A stretch of 64,000 nucleotides of DNA from Aphrophora alni (Eukaryota > Arthropoda > Insecta > Hemiptera > Aphrophoridae), in the NCBI GenBank assembly GCA_963513935.1, contig OY740776.1, positions 15,207,660-15,271,659 of the forward strand, in the 5' to 3' direction. Below the pieces are notes generated by a model. The model was not told where the DNA came from. It did no database searches and saw only the letters and a program-made list of their open reading frames with translations. The translations under genes and the position numbers were made by a program. Positions 56,303-64,000 of the stretch are shown in pieces. Within the stretch, counting starts at the first letter, position 1, and every line of letters begins with the position of its first letter.

Positions 56303-56357
<55 letters not shown>

Positions 56358-56445
56358 TCTACGAGGTAAAAACAACCGTCGAAATAGTAGTGATGTAATT
56401 ACGAGGATTTTGTATAGTTGAGCTGGGTAAGTACCATGATAATGC
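55822..56445 (+). repeat. R1 dispersed repeat, copy J
   Basis: GTTTTGTAATCGTCAAAAT, CAGAATCGTCTGTACATAAG, CACGATAGCGGCCAC, GACGGCCATTTTAAA, TGCATGTAATGGTACCAACA, GTTATTGTCAAAAACGTAAT, GATACGAGCGTAGTGAGTG, the AT/AC microsatellite, ACATCTACGAGG and GAGCTGGGTAAGTACCATGA occur in order. The 3' region between ACGAGG and GCTGGG is deleted. Confidence 0.85.
56305..56357. repeat. AT then AC microsatellite in R1 copy J
   Basis: About 17 AT units followed by about nine AC units, at the same R1 position as the AT run in copy F. Confidence 0.95.
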
Positions 56446-57090
56446 CCATTAACTTATTTTTCCATTGTAATAGTCTTTACCTACGTTACTTTAATTAACA
56501 TTTTCGTATGTGATTGTTTCTACTTTTTACCTGCCACTGTCATACAAATAATGCATGTAAAACATCCAATTTATATATACAAAGTCTCTTACTGCTCGCT
56601 TTTCCTTGTACCAGACAACTTAACAGTCTCCTTAGATCCTGTATCCTGCAAAACAAGGACTTTGTGTATAATAAACTAGAATACCCGACCAATTGGAAGC
56701 TTTCCAATAAAAGAAATCAAACAAACCACATTACCGGACAACAATAGACCATTGGCAGCGTTCTCTAAACAACCATAAAGCAATATTTCCAGTATATATA
56801 TATAGAGGTGGATTCTGTACGGAGCAAATTGGTTGCTCGTAAACTTGTAAATACGAGCAACATCGAAATTTGTTACTTCTAGTGTACGATGTTCTGTGGA
56901 GACGAGTTATTGCGTTCCTCGTGGGCTTGTGTTCGCATCGGATGTAATGGTCTTTTGTCTTGTTTGTTGGACAGAGAGATTTGCCAATCCTCAACTTCGT
57001 AACTTCTTTTTTCTCTCTCCCATTCGTAAAATATTCTACCTACTTATTGTCAACGACCTTCGTGATATACGGTGTAAGGAATTTGAAAAA
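56446..57090. other. Unannotated stretch
   Basis: No gene was supported. Overlapping frames on both strands (56514-56747, 56731-56994, 56896-57105) have no recognised similarity. A TATATATATA run lies near 56792. Confidence 0.4.
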
Positions 57091-57094
57091 AAAC

Positions 57095-58030
57095 AAATAA
57101 TATAATGAAACATAACAATGACGTAACGCCACACAGCAATAATGTAATGAAACAAAACAATCTATAATACAATGCAAAATAACCATTATATAATAAAACA
57201 TAATGATGTAATGAAACAAAACAATGTGATGATAGAAACAGTCAGAACAGTGAAAGAAAACCACAATGTAATGACACTAAACAACGATGCAATGACTCGA
57301 AAAAATAATACAATTAAATAAAAATTTAATACAACGAAATGTAACAACTAAACATAACATTGACGTAATGACACAAAACAATAACAAAGTGGAACAAACT
57401 ATATTACAACTAAACATATCATTGATGTAATGACACAAAACAATAACGCAATGAAACAAAACAAACTATAAAAGAATGAAATAAAACAACAATTTAATGA
57501 GAGAAAACAATAATGCAATGTGTCACAAAACACTAATACAATGAAACAAAACAAATGTTAACTATGAAACATAACAATGCTGCAATGACCCAAAACAATA
57601 CTGTAATGACACAAAAGAATAATTTAAAGGTACAAACTAATGTAACGTAATAAAACAAAAACAAGAATGTATTGAAAAACAATAATGTAATGACAAAAAA
57701 CAATGAAACAAAACCAACTATAATACTTTGAAAAATAACAGTTATATAGTGAAATATAACAATGAAGTAACGATACAAAACAATAATATAATGAAACAAC
57801 CCCAACTATAATACCATGAAAAATAACAATTATATAATGAAACATTACAATTATATAATGAATAATATCAAATATGTAACCCACAAAACAATAATGTTAT
57901 GAAACAAAACAATGATGTAATGAGACAAAACATTAATTAAACAAAACAAAACAATAATTTGATGATAAAAACAATAATTCAATGAAAGAAAACAATAGTA
58001 CAATGAAAAAAAACAATGAAACATAACAAC
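57095..58030. repeat. Degenerate minisatellite, units of about 20-25 bp
   Basis: Words such as ACAATAATGTAATGAAACAA, ATAACAATGATGTAATGA and GACACAAAACAATAA recur for over 900 bp with frequent indels. The plus strand has few G and many A residues. The reverse-strand frames (57040-57264, 57277-57459, 57533-57805, 57624-57884) encode quasi-repeated FHYIIVMFHC-like peptides that follow from the repeat and are not taken as genes. Confidence 0.9.
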
Positions 58031-58059
58031 TATGTTTTAACACCAGTAAACAAAACTAA

Positions 58060-58575
58060 AACCGAAGTTACAATTGTATTGGTTTTTTTTATCGAAAGGT
58101 AAAGATGAACAGTGTAAAAGAATGAACAAACTGCCTCGTGCATCAATCGCCACATAAAGCTGTTTTGTTTGTCGCTAAAAGAGAAAAATATTCTGCATCT
58201 TGTAAAATTAACGGTTTTCAAGATATTCGACTTTAAAATTTTAAACGGTCGCCATTTTGAAAATATACAAAATAAAGAATAAACTTGTGTAACGTAACAT
58301 TTTATGCGTTTATCAAAAATGAACTTAATACCTACGGTATTTCCAAAGATATGTTTTTTTTTTGTAAAAAAACAAAATGGCGGGTTATTTTCCAATTGCT
58401 GGAATTTTTGATTAAACGATAAAAAATAAAATACATTTTCACAAAACTCTGTTTTTGCATTCGGTCATTAAAGAGAGTTTTAGAAAAGTATCTAAATCGA
58501 CTTGACATTTCAAGAACTGCTTTATATAGAAAAATGTTCGTCTCTCATTTTAAAGCTCTTAACCTGAGCTATCTA
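58060..58575. other. Degraded repeat also present near 13.2-13.8 kb
   Basis: TCGCCATTTTGAAAATATAC, GTATTTCCAAAGATATG and GTAAAAAAACAAAATGGCGG align in order with a stretch near 13.65-13.80 kb. No coding capacity was supported. Confidence 0.5.
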
Positions 58576-59151
58576 CAGGATGGTACAAAAGTTTAGTAGG
58601 ATATACAGGGTGTTCGAAAAAATAATAAATATGATTTTTCTGAACTTTATAAGTGTAACATTATTATTTTTTAAATATTCTAATAGGCCAATTTAAGATA
58701 CTTAAAATAAATGTTTAATAACAACCGAGTTATGATGTTTTAAAATTCGTAATTTTGTAAACTCAATATTAAAAGTTGTCTGTAAGACTGAGTTAATGAA
58801 TAATGATTTATTATTGTAATGTAACGTAAGTAAGATGTATTGAAAGTTACGTATCCAGTACAGGGTGTTCTAAAAAGTAAAAAAAAGTACCCCTACATGT
58901 TTCTTAGTTACACAAATTATTAAAACAAAATATTACTTTTTACTATCCAACGATGTCGAAAATCGGTAAAGAAACTAACATATTTGAAAGTCTAGGACAT
59001 CAAATAATAAACATAAAACGTAAAAATAATTTTCCATGTATAGGATGATCAAAAATTTAAGATTTTCTTACTTCAGTGTTTTACAAAAAATCTTCGAAAT
59101 TCGTTCCTTGTGCAGTGTGCTAATTTTGTATAGTTACCTCATCACAACAGT

Positions 59152-59337
59152 TTATCTAATTATCCGATTTACCAATTCGTTTATGTCACCAGGTTGAGTC
59201 TGATAAACCTGTTGTTTAATAAAACTCCAAACTGGTGACAGATCTGGTGATCTGTCAGGCCATTCAATTGTCCACCTGCGACCTATCCATCTTTGTGGAA
59301 ATGTGTTGGGTAAAGAATTGTCCAGCAAAGTGTAATG
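59152..59337 (-). pseudogene. Mariner-like transposase, C-terminal DDE fragment
   Basis: Sixty-one codons read LDNSLPNTFPQRWIGRR, then WTIEWPDRSPDLSP and VYQTQPGDINELVNRIIR before a TAA at 59152-59154. F-P-x-R-W-I-G-R-R/G-G-P-I-E-W-P-x-R-S-P-D-L-x-P is the block just before the third catalytic acid in this superfamily. After SPDLSP the family has an aspartate followed by FFLWGxLK. Here the text is VWSFIKQQ, so the acid and part of the block are gone. The upstream QDGAPxHY motif is reduced to HYTL. The fragment is on the reverse strand, consistent with the amplified terminal repeat lying at the transposase 5' side. It cannot be catalytic. Confidence 0.75.
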
Positions 59338-59487
59338 TTAATACAAATATTACGAAACCAATATGGCGGGAAAATATAAAAAATTTCTTATATACACTAA
59401 TTAACCTAAAATAAAGGCTGCAAAACGTTATAAAAACTTATCAACATGCTCATCTATAAAATCAAATATTAACCAAAACAAACTTAA

Positions 59488-59645
59488 CCAAACCAAACCA
59501 AACCTAACCTAACCTAATCAAACTTACCATAACCTAACCTAACCAAACAAAACCTAACCTAACCAAACCTGACCTAATCTAAACAAACCTAACCTAACCT
59601 AACCTAACCAAACCTAACCTAACCTAACTTAAACTCACCTAATTT
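59488..59645 (-). repeat. Degenerate CCTAA/CCAAA array inside the mariner-like element
   Basis: About 150 bp of CCTAA mixed with CCAAA, CTTAA and CTAAT variants. It is more decayed than any other telomere-type array in the window. Confidence 0.85.
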
Positions 59646-59744
59646 AACCAAAACAAAACTCTTCTTCGTAAAAAATGTCTGTTTGGTAGATATCAAGTGA
59701 AATGTACTATTGTAACCCATTCCAATGAACAATCACCCGGGAAC

Positions 59745-59935
59745 TGGATACGGTTGAGTGTACAATCTTGGCTGTACGATTAACCGGGGTCACCAGCAAC
59801 TACGGTATTGAGAAGGCAGGGGATCAGCTGTTATCTGCTGCTGAGACGGAAGGCCGAGTGACGGCGAGAGCAGAGAGATCCAGCAGAACTGAGAATGGAG
59901 TCCTGTCTATAGGTGGAGTTTAATTTGTAGGTGCG
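59745..59935. repeat. GC-richer repeat shared with 40.86-41.06 kb (opposite strand)
   Basis: Contains ATTAACCGGGGTCACCAGCA, ACTACGGTATTGAGAAGGCA and GGGGATCAGCTG, the complement of the block near 40.96 kb, with GGAAGGCCGAGTGACGG beyond. No function was recognised. Confidence 0.55.
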
Positions 59936-60329
59936 CACGGAAAACGTAATTTCCAATACATCTTGGCTCATTTTACCTCACAATAACCAAATTATAAATT
60001 ATTTCACCTCATACTTGCAGAGTTAATATTGTGTTTGTAAATTTTGAAACCCAATAACTTGATTGTTGTTAAAGACAAGTTAAAAATTCCTTTTACGAAT
60101 ATTTAATTAACCTATTAGAATACGTAAAAAAGATAATAGCGTTACATTTTAAGTTCAGAAAAATCACGTTTTGTTAATTTTTGGAACACCCTGTATATCA
60201 TATTAGTACCTTAAATTAACCAGTTAGACTATGTAAAAGTAATAATAGAGTTAAAATGAATTACAAAGTTCAGAAAAATCACGTTTTGTTAATTTTTGGA
60301 ACACCCTGTATATCCTATTAGTATCTTAA

Positions 60330-61435
60330 GGGGAGCACTGACCCCTATGTAGCGCAATGTTAAATTGATCAACTTTAGGTACATTTATTTCTGAAAGTAT
60401 TAATAGTACATACTTGAAATTTTTACTGCATAATCAGTACTCATTTGTGACCAACCCCTACCACTTTTATTATTTTACATACATTTCTAAAAGTTTTATG
60501 AATTTTATGTTAAAAAATAAAAAAAACAAATACATTATTATAAGTTTATTTTTTTTACAAACGTTATAGTAAGGATACAGCCTATATTTTGCTACCACAT
60601 CTTTAAAGTACAATAAACTATATGTGGTAAAAATTTCAGGTCTCTATCTTTAGTAGATCTTGAGATAATTGTACCTTTTTTGGTAAAAATGTGATTTTTC
60701 GGAAACGAGGGCTGAAACTCACCACTAGGCCTGCAGTTGGAATTTTTCTTTAGAACTGTCCAGCCCCATATTCAAGGTATTCTTCTTTCTCCTCCGCATC
60801 TTCTACAGCTATCTTCCTCTTCCTCTTGGCTATTCTTGCTGCTTGTGTCATTTCCTTAGCTGCTATTTCTGCTTTATTTAGTCGGCTAAGATCAAATCTG
60901 CGAAGCGCTTCCAGCGACGTTACACTAAGTTTAACCCCTAACCTATTGAAGACATCTAACTTAGTGCTGAATCCATTGTTAAAACTTAAAATTGCATCAA
61001 AAACCCCTAATCTTAGAGTGTTTATTCTTACAAAAACATTTTTTGGTACTTTGGACCACACGCTATTGTTAAAACTTTCGTTCGGGTTCTGAGTGCTTTG
61101 ATCGAGGCACTTTCTTAGAAGGTCAGGGTTGCCAAGATCTTTATAAATCCCTTTTATTTCCAGCATTATATCATATGGCAAATTATGTTTCTTATGACTA
61201 TAGCTGATACCTGTAGCTTGTGCCCTATTGTAGCCATCCCACAGCGTGCTCAGTTTGGTCACGAAATCACTTAAAACTGGCATTAAAAATTTTAGATTTT
61301 TATTTTTTATTCATATTTATAGCCATCTTTAGGTTGTAAATCTTATATTTTCCTAAAATATACATTTCAAACTATCAAAAACAAAAATAAAAAAATTTTG
61401 AAAAAAAAAAAAAATAAAATAGGTCAGTGCTCCCC
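60330..61435 (-). mobile_element. Kolobok-like DNA transposon, internally deleted (1106 bp), with TTAA target duplication
   Basis: Perfect 14 bp terminal inverted repeats, GGGGAGCACTGACC and GGTCAGTGCTCCCC, are flanked by TTAA at 60326-60329 and 61436-61439. Uninterrupted copies of the host monomer read TATCTTAAATTAACC, so the empty site is visible in the same array and shows a single TTAA. TTAA duplication with GG...CC ends fits the Kolobok superfamily; piggyBac shares TTAA but has CCY...RGG ends. The interior has one transposase fragment on the reverse strand. Confidence 0.85.
60750..61283 (-). CDS. Kolobok/mutator-like transposase, C-terminal 177 codons
   Basis: An uninterrupted frame from ATG at 61281-61283 to the stop at 60750-60752. 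It includes HNLPYDIMLEIKGIYKDLGN, then LLRKCLDQSTQNPNESFNNS and VWSKVPKNVFVRINTLRLGV followed by FDAILSFNNGF. The pattern LPYDxMLEIKPI...LL.KCL...TQNPNES.N..IW...PK..F is, from memory, that of the C-terminal part of transposase proteins annotated with a mutator-like transposase domain in many insects. The last 45 residues are charged (ARIAKRKRKIAVEDAEEKEE) and may include a nuclear signal. Full proteins are several hundred residues long. The catalytic core and any N-terminal DNA-binding part are missing and no upstream exon fits inside the element, so this is a truncated gene that happens to have stayed open. The start codon may just be the first ATG after the deletion. Confidence 0.75.
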   Translation of the reverse strand: MPVLSDFVTKLSTLWDGYNRAQATGISYSHKKHNLPYDIMLEIKGIYKDLGNPDLLRKCLDQSTQNPNESFNNSVWSKVPKNVFVRINTLRLGVFDAILSFNNGFSTKLDVFNRLGVKLSVTSLEALRRFDLSRLNKAEIAAKEMTQAARIAKRKRKIAVEDAEEKEEYLEYGAGQF

Positions 61436-62429
61436 TTAAATTAACCAATTAGACTATGTAAAAATAATAATAGAGTTAACATTTTAAAAGTTCAGAAAAA
61501 TCACGTTTTGTTAATTTTTGGAACACCCTGTATATCCTATTAGTATATTAAATTAACCAGTTAGACTATGTAAAAGTAATAATAGAGTTACAATTAATTA
61601 CAAAGTTCAGAAAAATCACGTTTTGTTAATTTTTGAACACTCTGTATGTCATATTAGTATCTTAAATTAACCAGTTAGACTATGTAAAAGTAATAATAGA
61701 GTTACAATTAATTACAAAGTTCAGAAAAATCACGTTTTGTTAATTTTTGGAACACCCTGTATATCCTATTAGTATCATAAATTAACCAATTAGACTATGT
61801 AAAAATAATAATAGAGTTACAATTAATTACAAAGTTCAGAAAAATCACGTTTTGTTAATTTTTGGAACACCCTGTATATCCTATTAGTATCTTAAATTAA
61901 CCAATTAGACTATGTAAAAATAATAATAGAGTTAAGATTTTTAAAGTTCAGAAAAATCACGTTTTGTTAATTTTTGGAACACTCTGTATATCCTACTAGT
62001 ATCTTAAATTACCAATTAGACTATGTAAAAATAATAATAGAGTTACATTTTAAAAGTTCAGACAAATCACGTTTGATTAATTTTTGGAACACCCTGTATA
62101 TCATATTAGTATCTTAAATTAACCACTATGTAAAAATAATAATAGAGTTACATTTTAAATGTTGAGAAAAAAATTGTTAATTTTTGGAACACCCTGTATA
62201 TCCTACTAAACTTTTGTACCACTCTGTAGGTAGCTCTGATTAAGAGTTTTAAAATAGGAGGTCCAACATCTTTCTATTGTAGTTATTTAAATTATTATAA
62301 TGCTAAATTTTGGGTAAAGGGCGTTCTTGAGATTTCGGGAAAGCCTATAAAATATGTGCGACAGAAATAATTATATATATATTTAAACCGGTGAGTTCTA
62401 AATAGGCCTACAGACTTCTACCGCTCATA

Positions 62430-62555
62430 TTAACAATTAGAGTGCAGTTAATACTGCAAATTAATTTATTAGTGCTGGTTATCTTGAGTGGTGTTTGGTC
62501 CGACATGAATAAGTGAATTAAGACCTATTTGGGTAAGGTTGACCATGTTAGATTC
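62430..62555 (+). repeat. Diverged single copy of the 211 bp satellite monomer
   Basis: ATTAATTTATTAGTGCTGG, TTATCTTGAGTGGTGTTTGG, TCCGACATGAAT and TTGGGTAAGGTTG align in order with ATTAACTTATTAAGAGCTG, CTACCTAGAGTGGTTATTGG, TATGACGGGAAT and AAGGGTAAGGTTAGG of the 1.6-4.7 kb satellite. It is neither tandem nor followed by TTAGG. Confidence 0.65.
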
Positions 62556-63518
62556 CCTGATCCCGGTAGTAAGTTAATTATTTTTACCACTAAGAATCCT
62601 GTACTCTTGACACTATACAGAACAATGTGAAAAAAAAAATGTATATTTAAATAGAGCAGAAACTTTCTTAATTTATGTCACACATCGTATTTAATTGAAA
62701 TCAAACTTTAAGCCTGAGTAAACACTTAATTAAGTAACATTTAAGCAAAACAATTCTAAGCAATGTTCGTAAATATGAGTCTTAATGACAGCACGCTCAT
62801 ATGTATATTTTTTTACATCGCAGGTTTACTCTTGGTCTCTCCTCACTCCTTCTCAATCATGTACACAATGCATAATTTGTTAAATATGATTTAATTATTT
62901 AATTTAATTGTTTTTACAAAAGGAAGCACAACATTGGATTCATTTTTTGAACATTGATAAACATTATGCAAGTCAAAAAAAATGGTGTTAATTGAAGAGT
63001 ACACTAAAAAGGTAATACTGAGACTGCTTAAAACAGTTCAAAACCTTTAATTTTTATCAAAAATTTTATTGTACCAAAAAGTAAACCCTTGTTTATTCTA
63101 TTTATCGAATATACCCCGAACATAACCATTCTCTGTTAGGTATACTTTACCAGTTTTATCCTTCACACTCCAAAGGATATTATAAAGGAATGAAAGCAGT
63201 CAACATTTTTTTACTCTCCAACATTCTACCAACTGGAAGTAATACAATACGATACTCCGGCTTATCTATTGAATCATCTGCGACTGTGAGGTAGAATTAA
63301 CATGATTGTATTAAGTGGGGGTGGAGGACCACCCTTAAGGACCACACAATCGCAACCGAGGGATGGAATTAGTCACGCTCTAAAGCTGATCGTTATGACT
63401 TTACTTTTTTTATAAGATTGAAAAGAATTTCAATCTTTGATGGTTGGACATATCCTAGACAAGTTTTGTTGTTAATTTTAGTAAAACACATCGCGCAGGT
63501 CTAAGCCATACTATACGG
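62556..63518. other. Unannotated AT-rich stretch
   Basis: No gene or repeat was recognised. Confidence 0.45.
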
Positions 63519-64000
63519 GCAGAAAAAAACGCGACCGAAACATCAGGTTAATCCCCGCCGAATTTTCGTAGACTACACAATATTTCGGCCTGAATTCTGC
63601 GCTGAATTTCGGGGTGCGTAACTATAAGAGCGTTTTTTTGACAGGACGAAATGCTTGTTGTGACATTATAACCTATTTTTTATAGTTTATTCCGTACCAA
63701 AATGGATGAGATAGATATCGCTTGTGTTGGTGCCGTAGATTTATTGAGTTGTTTGCATGATGTTATGTTTACGGAGAAGGAAAGGCGATGGTCAACCCAG
63801 CCACTTTTATCTCAATCCCCGTCCATTGCCTTGCAAATCTCAAGCCAACATTGTGATTTAATGATTTTATTACTATATTCCTTACAACTCACGTCGTTGT
63901 AATACTTCTACAATAAACCGTTCAGTGTCGAACATAATTAAAACAATAACAGTTGAATTATAACCTTACTTGTAAACACCTCAACTTGGATCCTAGGTTC
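63519..64000 (+). other. Possible start of a PIF/Harbinger-like element, uncertain
   Basis: GC-richer sequence with GGGCAGAAAAAAACGCGACC and paired CCCCGCCGAATTTT and GAATTTCGGGG blocks precedes a frame at 63702-63902. It starts MDEIDIACVGAVDLL and contains EKERRWSTQPLL. The RRW...PLL block recalls the N-terminal part of HARBI1-type nucleases (RRWWVRPWL), but the rest does not fit and the window ends soon after. I regard this as a weak lead only. Confidence 0.2.

Larger units (their letters stand above)
60098..62205. repeat. Tandem array of the mariner-like terminal region, nine copies of about 98-115 bp
   Basis: GAACACCCTGTAT or a variant marks copies at 60184, 60299, 61521, 61635, 61750, 61865, 61977, 62089 and 62187. 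Spacing is 112-115 bp once the 1110 bp nested insertion is removed; the last copy is shorter (98 bp). Each copy has ATTAACCAATTAGACTATG, AATAATAGAGTTA, TTCAGAAAAATCACG and CCTATTAGTATCTTAA. The complement of a monomer aligns with the single left end at about 58592-58710, through ATACAGGGTGTTC and GATTTTTCTGAACTTT. Confidence 0.93.
58576..62226. mobile_element. Mariner-like element of 3.65 kb with one terminal repeat amplified and a nested insertion
   Basis: The left end reads TA, then CAGGATGGTACAAAAGTTTA, then GTAGGATATACAGGGTGTTC. The right end is its complement: GAACACCCTGTATATCCTAC, TAAACTTTTGTACCACTCTG, then TA. TA on both sides fits the target duplication of Tc1/mariner elements, and a transposase fragment lies inside (59152-59337, reverse). 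At the right end the region carrying ACACCCTGTATATCC is present nine times in tandem (60098-62205), against once at the left. A 1106 bp Kolobok-like element sits in that array. Inverted similarity also continues for some 20 bp outside the TA at both ends, so the true boundary might lie slightly further out. Confidence 0.7.

Noticed and set aside
57040..57884. Four reverse-strand frames with repeated FHYIIV-like peptides
   Set aside because: They follow from the minisatellite, overlap each other in different frames and have no start context or similarity.

Overview
The window is AT-rich eukaryotic DNA and is made almost entirely of repeats and decayed transposons. No intact host gene can be supported. 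The pentamer TTAGG (CCTAA on the other strand) occurs in at least ten places as short or long arrays. TTAGG is the telomere repeat of most insects. Together with the retrotransposon, Helitron and mariner types present, this suggests a repeat-rich insect, most probably hemimetabolous (a hemipteran is my guess, from the LINE and transposase remnants; nothing here proves it). Arrays occur in both orientations and are scattered among other repeats, so this is interstitial telomeric sequence in a heterochromatin-like region, not a chromosome end.

Layout. 0-5 kb: a 15-copy satellite of about 211 bp, each copy ending in its own short TTAGG run. 5-14 kb: dispersed repeats, two foldback elements with hammerhead-ribozyme-like ends, and a tRNA-derived SINE ending in TTAGG. 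14-20 kb: a third foldback relic, a LINE 3' end, a duplicated Helitron-like end and a 2.6 kb Helitron helicase gene with five or more lesions. 21-28 kb: TTAGG arrays inside a dispersed repeat, a TA-flanked MITE, a 0.5 kb polypurine tract and a MULE transposase fragment. 29.7-31.2 kb: a CCTAA-containing satellite with a higher-order repeat. 31.8 kb: an RTE-like LINE tail. 33.3-34.6 kb: a 146/153 bp satellite. 35 kb: a CCTAA array. 36.1-38.0 kb: an 11-copy 165 bp satellite. 39.5-46.6 kb: further dispersed repeats and a mariner-like transposase relic beside a MITE. 47.2-48.2 kb: a compound TTAGG array. 48.5-56.5 kb: more MITEs, a LINE relic, a foldback and a complete 903 bp Helitron-like element. 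57.1-58.0 kb: a degenerate minisatellite. 58.6-62.2 kb: a nested structure in which a mariner-like element carries nine tandem copies of one terminal repeat, interrupted by a Kolobok-like element with a clean TTAA duplication.

Three dispersed families recur and are named here. R1 is about 1 kb, with ten copies or fragments. R2 is about 220 bp, with eleven copies. R3 is a MITE of about 350 bp, with four copies. TTAGG arrays and AT microsatellites sit inside R1 copies at definable positions, so R1 seems to be a seeding ground for simple repeats. Every recognisable protein is a transposon protein, and all but one are visibly broken. The exception is a 177-codon piece of a Kolobok-like transposase. 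Boundaries of dispersed repeats were read by eye and are accurate to perhaps 10-30 bp.
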